Assembly: GCA_015229045.1 (NCBI GenBank)
Contig: JADGCJ010000197.1
Coordinates: 1 to 5,526 of the forward strand
DNA from: Magnetococcales bacterium
GTDB taxonomy: Bacteria > Pseudomonadota > Magnetococcia > Magnetococcales > DC0425bin3
Direction: 5' to 3'
DNA length: 5,526 bases
Part shown: positions 1 through 5,526 of the stretch, piece by piece
Layout: every line of letters begins with the position of its first letter
Numbering within the stretch: position 1 is the stretch's first letter
Position numbers and translations under genes: made by a program
Notes under the pieces: model-generated
The model's database searches: none
What the model saw: the letters and a program-made list of their open reading frames with translations, nothing else
What the model was told of the DNA's origin: nothing

Positions 1-123
1 GTGGCACATCTGATGCCGTTTAGGAGCGGGGCGGACCATACCATTACCAGGACTCCGTCCTGGACCTGCCAGGGAGCCAGCCCCCTGGACCCCGTCGACA
101 GGCCCTTGCCCACGGCAAAAATT
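1..123. other. Region after the phosphatase stop, no supported gene
   Basis: Apart from the two hairpins, minus-strand ATGs at 44 and 39 open frames that run off the window edge. The first would begin MVWSAPLLNGIRC, with GGAG about 8 bases upstream; the second would begin MVRPAPKRHQMCH. Either could be the start of a sixth gene, but 13-14 residues cannot be identified. A plus-strand open frame through this stretch is a shadow of the phosphatase gene. Confidence 0.35.
47..91 (-). repeat. Two tandem hairpin repeats downstream of the phosphatase gene
   Basis: On the minus strand two imperfect units each begin with GGTCCAGG. The first folds as CCAGGGGG-CTGG-CTCCCTGG (88-69, 8-base-pair stem with one G-T pair, 4-base loop). 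The second folds as CCAGGAC-GGA-GTCCTGG (63-47, perfect 7-base-pair stem, 3-base loop). They begin 35 bases after the phosphatase stop. There is no T tract after either stem, so this is not a classical intrinsic terminator. It could instead be a REP-like intergenic repeat, an mRNA-stabilising 3-prime structure or a processing site between genes. The unit structure is seen directly; the function is inference. Confidence 0.6.
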
Positions 124-927
124 CTACGGAGGCTTCGTCCCACTCCCCACCCGAGCCAGGACCAGCGTGGCGTTATCGTCACCACCCTCGGCGACCCTCT
201 GTTCGACCCAGCGCGGCACCAGCTCGGCCCAAACCTGGTTCTGTTTTTTCAAGAAACGCGTCAACTCCTCACCCCGGTCAAGACGATGAAAGCCATCGCT
301 GCACAAAAGAAGCACATCATGCGGTTGCAAGGCCAGAAAGGCGGGTTGTACGTCGCCGGTATCCTGCCACTTGGGATCGACACACAGGTTGGACCGGGGA
401 CTGGCCCCCAGACAGGAGCTGACCATGGAGCGCATGGGGTGTGTGGCCACCGCCTCTTCGGTGATATGCCCCATCTCCAGCAACAGGTCAACCACCGAGT
501 GATCCCTGGTGACATAAGAACACAGGCCCTCACGCACATGATACAGGCGGCAATCCCCGGCGTGCAGATGCAGGCACTCCGTGGCATTCACAACCGCCGC
601 CACCAGCGTCACCCCCATATTGCACCAGGACAACTCCCTGCTTGCACCCAGTCGGATATGTTCCCGGGCAGCATGGAATGCTTCCAGGAGCCAGGCATAT
701 CGGTCCCGTCTCGCGGTGGGCACAGTTTGACCCAGCAGGATTTCGAAGGTCGTGACGGTCCGGCGGGCAGCCTCCTGCCCCCCCTGATATCCACCCATGC
801 CATCCACCACCAGCAGCAACCAGTGTTCACCATCCACAAACGGTGCGGCGAGAAAAGAGTCCTCGTTCGCAGCCCGGGAACCGATGACCGAATAACCCCA
901 GGCCTCGATGAACACCCTATCCGTCAC
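124..927 (-). CDS. PP2C-type Ser/Thr protein phosphatase
   Basis: This 267-residue soluble metal-dependent phosphatase removes phosphate from Ser/Thr residues. All the usual PP2C motifs are present in order: SRAANEDSF (17-25, the R..N.D motif), VVDGMGG (40-46, metal-binding Asp), MGVTLVAAVV (104-113), HAGDCRLYHVREG (122-134), VTRDHSVV (139-146), LLLCSDGFHRL (206-216, metal-binding Asp211) and DDNATLVLARV (250-260, metal-binding Asp251). It should therefore be active, with no sign of decay. The length matches stand-alone bacterial PP2C enzymes, with no membrane or sensor domain. The likely role is to oppose a Ser/Thr kinase, absent from this window, that would create the mark bound by the FHA protein (inference). 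The start is uncertain. GTG 927 overlaps the FHA stop by 11 bases and fits the start of the fold, while GTG 915 would lose only four residues. ATG 1008 would overlap FHA by 92 bases and its extra residues are not PP2C-like. Confidence 0.94.
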   Translation of the reverse strand: MTDRVFIEAWGYSVIGSRAANEDSFLAAPFVDGEHWLLLVVDGMGGYQGGQEAARRTVTTFEILLGQTVPTARRDRYAWLLEAFHAAREHIRLGASRELSWCNMGVTLVAAVVNATECLHLHAGDCRLYHVREGLCSYVTRDHSVVDLLLEMGHITEEAVATHPMRSMVSSCLGASPRSNLCVDPKWQDTGDVQPAFLALQPHDVLLLCSDGFHRLDRGEELTRFLKKQNQVWAELVPRWVEQRVAEGGDDNATLVLARVGSGTKPP

Positions 928-1333
928 GACGCACCAACCGGAGTTCAAGATCGGCCAGCGTGATGCAGTCTTCCAGGTGCAGTTCGACCGGCATGGATAT
1001 CTTGGCATCCTCCTGGAGGATCACGGGATGTCCATTGATCCTGGTGCCATTGCGGCTGCCCAGATCCACCAGGTAGATTCTGCCCTGGATCCAGTGCACC
1101 TCGGCGTGACGCCTGGAGATCATGGGTTCCTCTCCCAGTTCGCATGCGGTCAGATCGATCGGCACGGTCACCTGGGGAGGGTCGTTGCGCCCGATGACCA
1201 TCCGCACGTCATCCAGGGCCAGTTCCAGGCCGGCCCTGGGTCCATTCAGGATGCGCAGGCAACTGTTCCGGGGCGTCAACTGATTCTGCTGTCCCAGCCC
1301 GGGAATCAGATCCAGGTCGAAGGTATCGCTCAT
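917..1333 (-). CDS. Stand-alone FHA domain phosphopeptide-binding protein
   Basis: This 138-residue protein is almost entirely one forkhead-associated domain, a fold that binds phosphothreonine peptides. The signature residues are all present: GR (48-49) at the start of the domain, SRRHAEV (73-79) with the phosphate-binding Ser/Arg/His set, and DLGSRNGTRING (90-101) containing the NG turn. Residues 1-25 form a short lead (SDTFDLDLIPGLG...) that could carry an interaction or phosphorylation site. No kinase, transmembrane or output domain is attached, so it probably works as a small phospho-dependent adaptor between neighbouring proteins (inference). ATG 1333 is firmly supported: it shares a base with the VWA stop (TGATG), GGAGGG lies 6 bases upstream, and the homology begins shortly after. 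An open extension to 1618 in this frame is a shadow of the VWA gene. FHA plus PP2C pairs are known in Ser/Thr phospho-signalling loci, including those controlling type VI secretion. Confidence 0.94.
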   Translation of the reverse strand: MSDTFDLDLIPGLGQQNQLTPRNSCLRILNGPRAGLELALDDVRMVIGRNDPPQVTVPIDLTACELGEEPMISRRHAEVHWIQGRIYLVDLGSRNGTRINGHPVILQEDAKISMPVELHLEDCITLADLELRLVRRDG

Positions 1334-2574
1334 CACGGACCCTCCGTATGCCGTGTGGCAACAAGCAGGCCGGTGCTTTTGTTGCGATCCAGCCGCCCGG
1401 TTTTCTTGAGGTCCACCCATTGCTGCGTGGCGACGTCGGCGAGGTCCGGGCGACCCATGCGCCCGGCCTTGGCGGCGATGCGCTCCAAAAGTTCTCCCGT
1501 CCGGTTGGGGTCTGTGCATTTCTGCACATCGGTGGCGTGAAGGTTGATCTCCCAGAGGGTACGGTCCTGGACGACATCCTGATTGGCTGCCTGGGCCTCG
1601 ATATAACTCAAGGTCCAACGCAGGGAGACCATCGCCTGGGCACGCTGCTCCCCCACCACGACGGCCACCTCCAGGAGGTCATGGGCACCGACAACGCCGC
1701 CCATACCCAGGGGAGGTGTCATGACGGAAAGCAGGATATCGGTCGGCGTATCGGCGCGCAGGGTACCCAGACTGATCGGTGCACCAAACTGCACAGGGAG
1801 TTGCAAAACCGCATAGTCAGGACGAAAACGACAACAACCCGCCACCTGCACACCAGGGCGGGCCGGTGTGCAAAAAAGCTGCACCGACTGGGCCGCCATG
1901 CTCTGGGCGATGCCCAAACGCCCGACCAGCTGGCTGCGGAGGTCGCCCGGCCGGGGAGCAAACAAAAAACGCCCCAGGCCAGGGTCGCACAGACTCAGCA
2001 GGAAGGGGGTATTGAACTCCTCGGCGTTGCCCAGACCGAGAGCATCCAGGGTGATGCCCCGGCGACTCAGGGCGTGGGCCTGTTGCTCCAGGGTGCGGGT
2101 ATCGGCAAGGAGATGTCCCTGCGGATCGGTGACCCAGCCATCGGTCAGCAAAACGCCCCGACTCGTGCGCCCGGCCTCCTCCGGCAGCACGGTAGAGAGC
2201 CATGCCAGGGCCAGATCGGTCCGCGTCACACCCGCCGCCTCGATACCCCCGATGGCGACCCGTGCCCGCTCCAGGGCCGCCGACTCCCTGGTCAGACCTT
2301 GAAAGAGCGGCTGTACCGTATCGGCAAAGGTCGCCAGGGAAAAACGGTCGCCGGGCCGCAACAACTCCAGGAGGGCCAGACACGCCTCCCGGGCGCGAAC
2401 GAGCTTCTCCCCGGCCATGGAGCCGCTGGTATCCAAAGCCAGGGCCAGATGCAAGGGGAGCCTGGGCGTGTCGCAATCAGCCCGGGGGCGCAGACGCAGG
2501 CGCAACACATGCTCCTCCTCCCCTCCGCCAGCGACGCGGGCCGGGCGATCCCACTGCAACTCCAGCTCAAACAC
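1333..2574 (-). CDS. VWA domain protein with complete MIDAS motif
   Basis: This predicted cytoplasmic metal-dependent protein-binding factor has 413 residues from GTG 2574. The VWA domain (about 40-210) begins with a hydrophobic strand leading into the MIDAS motif DTSGS (48-52). It is completed by Thr119 (in VTRTDLALAW) and Asp145 (in LLTDGW), so all the metal-coordinating positions are present. After it comes a strand-rich region (about 215-330) like the beta-sandwich that follows VWA in many bacterial proteins. The C-terminal helical tail contains GRPDLADVATQQW and ends with a TRHTEG segment. There is no signal peptide or transmembrane helix. VWA proteins commonly pair with AAA+ ATPases (MoxR, Mg-chelatase, TerY contexts), so a partner or substrate-recruiting role for the preceding ATPase is a reasonable inference. 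GTG 2574 is chosen because it overlaps the ATPase stop as GTGTTTGA and has AAGGTG just upstream. ATG 2601 would add nine residues but has no clear ribosome site and would overlap by 35 bases. Confidence 0.93.
   Translation of the reverse strand: MFELELQWDRPARVAGGGEEEHVLRLRLRPRADCDTPRLPLHLALALDTSGSMAGEKLVRAREACLALLELLRPGDRFSLATFADTVQPLFQGLTRESAALERARVAIGGIEAAGVTRTDLALAWLSTVLPEEAGRTSRGVLLTDGWVTDPQGHLLADTRTLEQQAHALSRRGITLDALGLGNAEEFNTPFLLSLCDPGLGRFLFAPRPGDLRSQLVGRLGIAQSMAAQSVQLFCTPARPGVQVAGCCRFRPDYAVLQLPVQFGAPISLGTLRADTPTDILLSVMTPPLGMGGVVGAHDLLEVAVVVGEQRAQAMVSLRWTLSYIEAQAANQDVVQDRTLWEINLHATDVQKCTDPNRTGELLERIAAKAGRMGRPDLADVATQQWVDLKKTGRLDRNKSTGLLVATRHTEGP
1334..1345 (-). promoter_or_regulatory. 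Strong ribosome binding site of the FHA gene
   Basis: On the minus strand GGAGGG lies at 1345-1340 and is followed by a six-base spacer directly before ATG 1333. It sits inside the last codons of the VWA gene. It is the best Shine-Dalgarno match at any junction here, it fixes the FHA start, and it suggests that the small adaptor may be made in relatively high amount. Confidence 0.8.
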
Positions 2575-4651
2575 GTTGCACCTTGAGTTCCCTTTGATCA
2601 TTCAGGTCAATTCTCAACGTCACGCCGGAGAGCTGCCCGGTATCCTGGAACGTTTCAAAGAGATACCTGTTGAACGGACGTTCCAGCAACGTCTCCAGGA
2701 TGCTTTTGATGCGCCGCCCGCCAAACAACGCATGCTCGCCCCTGGCCATCTCCGCGCCCAGTACGGCGTAGAGATTCTCCCCCATCTCCAGGGTCAATTG
2801 ATACTTTTCCAGCGCCGAACGTGTCAAGTGGTCGACAAATTTGCGTCCGATGCGTTCGATATACTCGGGACGCAGCAGATCGAAGACGACAATATTGTCT
2901 CCCAGACGATTCAGCAGCTCGACGCGACCGATGCGACTCGTCAGGTACCAGGCCACCTCCTGGCGAAAGTGGCTCTCCACCTGGTCGTAGCTGAAGGCAT
3001 CCGCCGTTCCGGCCTGCCGGACCCGATCCATGATCCCCGGACGCACCACCTGCCCGGTCTGGGGATCGCTCAGATCCGACGCACCAATGTTGCTGGTGAA
3101 GATGATGGCCGTCTGGTGAAAATGGGCCGTCTGCCCCCTGCCGTCGGTCAGGCGGCCATCTTCGAGGATCTGCAAAAATTTATCCAACACCTTGGGATGG
3201 GCCTTTTCGATCTCGTCGAACAACAAAATGGAGTGGGGATGGGCCATGACCCGGTTGGTCAACTGCCCCCCCTCCTCGTAGCCGACAAAGCCGGGCGGGG
3301 CGCCGGCCAACTTTTCGGCGGCATGTTCCTCCTTGTATTCGCTCATGTCAAAGCGGGCGAAGGCCCGTTCGTCGCCGAAAACCAACTCGGTCACCGCCTT
3401 GGCCAGCTCCGTCTTGCCAACCCCGGTCGGCCCGACGAAAAAAAACACCCCCTTGGGCTGGGTACTGCCCGTGCTGCCGCTCATTCTCAGGCCGATACGC
3501 GCCGTCGTCAGCAGATGGGTGACCATCTCCACCGCCCTGGGTTGGCCCACCACCCGACGCGCAAGCGTTGCCTGGGCCTGGCGAATCTTCTCGGCGCCGA
3601 GTTTTTCCCAGGGATCCTCGCGCAGACCGAACTTAAAATGATCCACCAGCCGGGCCACCTGGCCGGAGCGCAGGGCAAGCCTGTTTTGCCACGACGAGAA
3701 ACGCAAGGCTTGCAAATCGATGGTCTGCATGCCAGCGGTCAGGTCGGCAAACTCGTCGGCGAGCAGCTCCAGCTCGGACGACTGTCGGGGGTCCGCCTTG
3801 TCGGTCCGGATGGTGTCACCACCAAAAAATCCCCGACTCCCGCTGCCGGAGCGAATATGGTGCAAGGCAAACAGGCGGCGTTCATCCTTGTCGGGGCGCC
3901 CCACCTGCACGATGGCCACATGGGGATTGTCCCGATAAAACCATTCAGGCACCCGTTTCAGGTCGCTGGCCTGAATGACCAGGGTATTGGCGTACCCTTG
4001 CAGCACCCCCTCGCGAATGACGGCAGCCTCCAGGGTACATTTTTTCATCAACATCAGCAGGTGACGCTCCTCGGCGCCAAAATGGGTCGCGTTGCTGGTG
4101 AGCATGTCACCCAGATCGAGGATCGCTGCCAGGGAAAGATCGTTCTGGGCCAGCGCGATGCGCAATTCGGCCAGAACCTCCTCGGGTGCCCTCCGACATG
4201 GCCTTGCCGCACCACCGGCCACACTGGGAAGATTGCGGGGGGGGGGTGCCAGGGGTGGTGCCTCCCCGGAATGGATGGCGGCAGGGGGTCGCGTGACACC
4301 ACCCCTGACCACACCATCCGTCCGTCGTGCTGCGACACCCCGTCGGACCAACTCGGCAAACCGCTCCGGCAATGCGTCGGGCAGAGGGGGCGGGGATGAC
4401 TCCCCTGGCCGGGAAGGGGCGCTTTGCGGAGAGGTATCCTGGCCAGTGAAGGAGAGACCATCCATCAGGTCGTAGTGGACAATCAGGTTGAAACCCATCT
4501 CCTGAAGGGAGGTGCGCACAGAGTCAAACAGAGAGATGTAGTGTCCTCGCCACAAAAACTGATCGTGGAGATTGCCATACAGCAGGATATGTTTGCGCCG
4601 CAGCAGCAGACGCTCGAACTCCCCGATCCAGCGCGAGCTGAAACCATTCAT
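2567..4651 (-). CDS. AAA+ ATPase with degenerate N-terminal half and ClpA/ClpB D2-type core
   Basis: This 694-residue cytoplasmic protein is predicted to use ATP to unfold or remodel protein partners. The C-terminal core (about 365-694) has Walker A GPTGVGKT (407-414), a Clp-type pore loop GFVGYEEGG (454-462), Walker B ILLFDE (475-480), sensor 1 FTSN (518-521), an arginine-finger-like LLNRLGDNIVVF (579-590) and sensor 2 GGRRIK (644-649), all matching the second ATPase domain of ClpA/ClpB. The N-terminal half is different. Residues 8-68 and 155-265 (HILLYGNLHDQF, AAILDLGDML, NTLVIQASDLKRVPEWFYR) look like an AAA-like fold with no Walker A, reminiscent of the N-terminal half of Ycf46-type ATPases. 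The two segments are split by a Ser/Pro/Arg-rich linker (about 70-155). The Clp N-domain, the ClpB coiled-coil arm and a recognisable ClpP-binding tripeptide were not seen. The frame stays open upstream to 5506, but the start is placed at ATG 4651: it forms an ATGA overlap with the previous stop, has AGGGA 6 bases upstream, and sequence above it is a shadow of the preceding gene. It is not full-length ClpB or ClpV. Confidence 0.93.
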   Translation of the reverse strand: MNGFSSRWIGEFERLLLRRKHILLYGNLHDQFLWRGHYISLFDSVRTSLQEMGFNLIVHYDLMDGLSFTGQDTSPQSAPSRPGESSPPPLPDALPERFAELVRRGVAARRTDGVVRGGVTRPPAAIHSGEAPPLAPPPRNLPSVAGGAARPCRRAPEEVLAELRIALAQNDLSLAAILDLGDMLTSNATHFGAEERHLLMLMKKCTLEAAVIREGVLQGYANTLVIQASDLKRVPEWFYRDNPHVAIVQVGRPDKDERRLFALHHIRSGSGSRGFFGGDTIRTDKADPRQSSELELLADEFADLTAGMQTIDLQALRFSSWQNRLALRSGQVARLVDHFKFGLREDPWEKLGAEKIRQAQATLARRVVGQPRAVEMVTHLLTTARIGLRMSGSTGSTQPKGVFFFVGPTGVGKTELAKAVTELVFGDERAFARFDMSEYKEEHAAEKLAGAPPGFVGYEEGGQLTNRVMAHPHSILLFDEIEKAHPKVLDKFLQILEDGRLTDGRGQTAHFHQTAIIFTSNIGASDLSDPQTGQVVRPGIMDRVRQAGTADAFSYDQVESHFRQEVAWYLTSRIGRVELLNRLGDNIVVFDLLRPEYIERIGRKFVDHLTRSALEKYQLTLEMGENLYAVLGAEMARGEHALFGGRRIKSILETLLERPFNRYLFETFQDTGQLSGVTLRIDLNDQRELKVQRV
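2575..2584 (-). promoter_or_regulatory. Probable ribosome binding site of the VWA gene
   Basis: AAGGTG at 2584-2579 on the minus strand is followed by four bases before GTG 2574. The spacing is a little short, but the site favours GTG 2574 over ATG 2601, which has only a weak purine stretch upstream. Confidence 0.5.
4237..4246 (-). repeat. Ten-base C homopolymer in the AAA+ linker
   Basis: Ten consecutive G on the plus strand (C on the coding strand) encode Pro136-Pro138 and the first base of Arg139, in the disordered linker of the ATPase. A one-base length change would shift the frame before the whole C-terminal ATPase core. It is a candidate slippage site, or a spot prone to sequencing error. 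Confidence 0.9.
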
Positions 4652-5457
4652 GAGCGATCCCTGGTGCCGGTGACTGGATGCGCAACAGGCAGGCCCTGCC
4701 TGTGGTACCCGCTGCGCCGGGAATTTTTCCCTTCCCATTGGATTTCGTCGACTTCGACACCGCATGTCGTCGCCAGACGTTCCCGCATTTCGTTCAAGAC
4801 CATCTCTGCCGCGTCGCAGACAGCCGATGTCTCTCCCGTCACCTCTCGTTCGCTGCCGCAGGGATAGCCCTGCATCTCGTACCAGACATCCCCTTCCAGC
4901 GGAACGCTGATCGACACGCCATGCCCGGAAGCCTTTTCCGCTTTCAGGACCAGGGCGGTGGCCGGATGCCCCGGGTGTTCCTCTCCGGGTTCGGAGGTGA
5001 CAAAACCCATGGCCTGGAGGGTTGCCAGCATGCTGTGGGCGATTGCGTCGCGCTGCTCGGCCTTGAGCTGTGCGGCGTTGGCCAGGGCAACGAGCCTTTG
5101 TTCTTCCTGCCGCGCCTGTTCCAGGAGGGGGGGGGGAAGATTGAAGCGTCGATCGAGCAAGGCCTGTTCGGCTTCCCGGGGCAGGCGTTCCAGCTCCAGC
5201 ACCTGTTGAGGCACCCAGCGCATCAGCACGGGGTCTTGCTGCAAAGCGACGTGCCAGGCGGCCAGGATGGCAACGGCCTGTTCGGCCCGGGTCGCCAGGC
5301 GTTTTGGCCCCGCTTCCAGGCGATGCTGTTGTTCCTGCCGTTCGATCATCTGGCGTTTTTGTTCCTCTTCCCTGGCGCGACGGCGACGATCCGCCTCCAA
5401 CGCACGTTGGCGCGCCTCGTTCAACTGGGCTTTGGAATATTTGGGTGTACCGCTCAT
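4648..5457 (-). CDS. Hypothetical charged coiled-coil protein, first complete gene of the operon
   Basis: I do not recognise this 269-residue protein. Residues 1-60 are very rich in Arg, Glu, Gln and Lys (for example RRRRAREEEQKRQ around 25-37) and look like a long helix or coiled coil. Residues 60-145 remain helical and are interrupted by a Pro-Pro-Pro stretch at 108-110. Residues about 143-245 look like a small alpha/beta domain: a helix ending in LQAMGF, strands containing VSISVPLEG and VWYEMQGYPC, then the helix AAEMVLNEMRERL and a GVEVDEIQWEG strand. Cysteines lie at 200, 214 and 232. The last 25 residues look disordered. There is no signal peptide or membrane segment, so it is probably cytoplasmic. 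Its stop overlaps the AAA+ start as ATGA, which suggests coupled synthesis and a possible adaptor or partner role (inference). The C-terminal pattern faintly recalls the DUF1257/DUF2997 proteins found beside Ycf46-type ATPases, but I cannot support that. ATG 5457 is the first ATG, but the frame stays open to the window edge and no good ribosome site precedes it, so an upstream start is possible. Confidence 0.85.
   Translation of the reverse strand: MSGTPKYSKAQLNEARQRALEADRRRRAREEEQKRQMIERQEQQHRLEAGPKRLATRAEQAVAILAAWHVALQQDPVLMRWVPQQVLELERLPREAEQALLDRRFNLPPPLLEQARQEEQRLVALANAAQLKAEQRDAIAHSMLATLQAMGFVTSEPGEEHPGHPATALVLKAEKASGHGVSISVPLEGDVWYEMQGYPCGSEREVTGETSAVCDAAEMVLNEMRERLATTCGVEVDEIQWEGKNSRRSGYHRQGLPVAHPVTGTRDRS
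4652..4662 (-). promoter_or_regulatory. Ribosome binding site of the AAA+ gene
   Basis: AGGGA at 4662-4658 on the minus strand is followed by six bases and then ATG 4651. The ATG overlaps the stop of the preceding gene (ATGA). This decides the start within a much longer open frame and points to translational coupling. Confidence 0.65.
5127..5136 (-). repeat. Ten-base C homopolymer in the coiled-coil gene
   Basis: Ten consecutive G on the plus strand (C on the coding strand) encode Pro108-Pro110 and the first base of Leu111. A gain of one C would move the reading frame into that of the downstream AAA+ gene, which has no stop codon between here and its own start. It has the same length as the tract in the next gene. 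Confidence 0.9.
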
Positions 5458-5526
5458 GGGAGTGTTTCTTTGCAGGGCAATCGCATTTGAGATTTTCGAG
5501 GACCATGAATAGTGATTCGGGGACCT
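5454..5526 (-). other. Window edge: possible 3-prime end of an upstream gene
   Basis: One minus-strand frame is open from the window edge and ends with a TGA at 5456-5454. That TGA overlaps ATG 5457 as ATGA, the same arrangement seen at the next junction. The last residues would read ...QMRLPCKETLP. The other two frames are also open over this short stretch, so this is only suggestive of a further upstream operon gene. No promoter was recognised here. Confidence 0.3.

Noticed and set aside
1..963. Plus-strand open frame from the window edge
   Set aside because: It is antisense to the PP2C gene, whose catalytic motifs are complete on the minus strand.
928..1008. PP2C start at ATG 1008
   Set aside because: It overlaps most of the FHA C-terminus, GGAGG abuts the ATG without a spacer, and the added residues do not belong to the PP2C fold.
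1007..1021. Perfect inverted repeat ATCCTCC-T-GGAGGAT
   Set aside because: It is inside the FHA coding sequence and short. It is explained by the codons for Leu-Gln-Glu-Asp and has no partner site.
1348..2586. A 412-codon plus-strand open frame
   Set aside because: It is antisense to the VWA gene, rich in Gly, Gln and His with no domain, and has no evidence of its own.
2417..4399. A 660-codon plus-strand open frame
   Set aside because: It lies wholly opposite the VWA and AAA+ genes, has no recognisable domain, and its composition is what a GC-rich antisense shadow gives. The minus-strand frames carry unmistakable motifs.
124..5457. Type VI secretion locus with ClpV, FHA and PP2C
   Set aside because: The ATPase lacks the Clp N-domain and an active D1, and no sheath, Hcp, VgrG, baseplate or membrane-complex gene is seen. 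Flanks could still change this.
4652..5506. N-terminal extension of the ATPase to 5506
   Set aside because: The added residues are low-complexity shadow sequence of the coiled-coil gene, while ATG 4651 has a ribosome site and an ATGA overlap.
1..5526. CRISPR array, tRNA, rRNA or insertion sequence
   Set aside because: No spaced direct repeats, no tRNA-like cloverleaf, no rRNA-like sequence and no transposase motif were seen. The window is almost fully coding.

Overview
The window is one end-to-end gene cluster read entirely from the minus strand, so transcription runs from high to low coordinates. The DNA is GC-rich, start codons are ATG and GTG, and the genes are packed with 1- to 11-base overlaps. 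It looks like a Gram-negative, probably proteobacterial, chromosome. A Magnetococcia-like source is only a guess from the general style of the sequence and the intergenic repeat at 47-91, and nothing here proves it.

Layout in transcription order: (1) 5457-4648, a 269-residue charged, partly coiled-coil protein of unknown function; (2) 4651-2567, a 694-residue AAA+ ATPase with a degenerate N-terminal half, a proline-rich linker and an intact ClpA/ClpB D2-type ATPase core; (3) 2574-1333, a von Willebrand factor A (VWA) protein with a complete metal-binding (MIDAS) motif; (4) 1333-917, a small stand-alone FHA protein; (5) 927-124, a PP2C-type Ser/Thr phosphatase with all catalytic motifs. Bases 1-123 hold no supported gene but contain two tandem hairpins. 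Every junction overlaps (ATGA, GTGTTTGA, TGATG, then an 11-base overlap), so the five genes are almost certainly one translationally coupled operon.

Inferred joint function: an ATP-driven remodelling machine (AAA+ plus VWA, with the coiled-coil protein as a possible adaptor) under reversible Ser/Thr phosphorylation, read by the FHA protein and erased by PP2C. The matching kinase is not in the window and would be expected next to it. The parts recall the FHA/PP2C control of type VI secretion, the TerY-phosphatase-kinase triads and the MoxR-VWA pairs. However, no type VI structural gene, Ter gene or MoxR protein is present, and the AAA+ architecture differs from ClpV. The set is best treated as a poorly described phospho-regulated AAA+/VWA module.

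The most unusual sequence-level feature is a pair of exactly ten-base C tracts (coding strand), one in each of the first two genes. Both encode Pro-Pro-Pro, and they could act as slippage sites.
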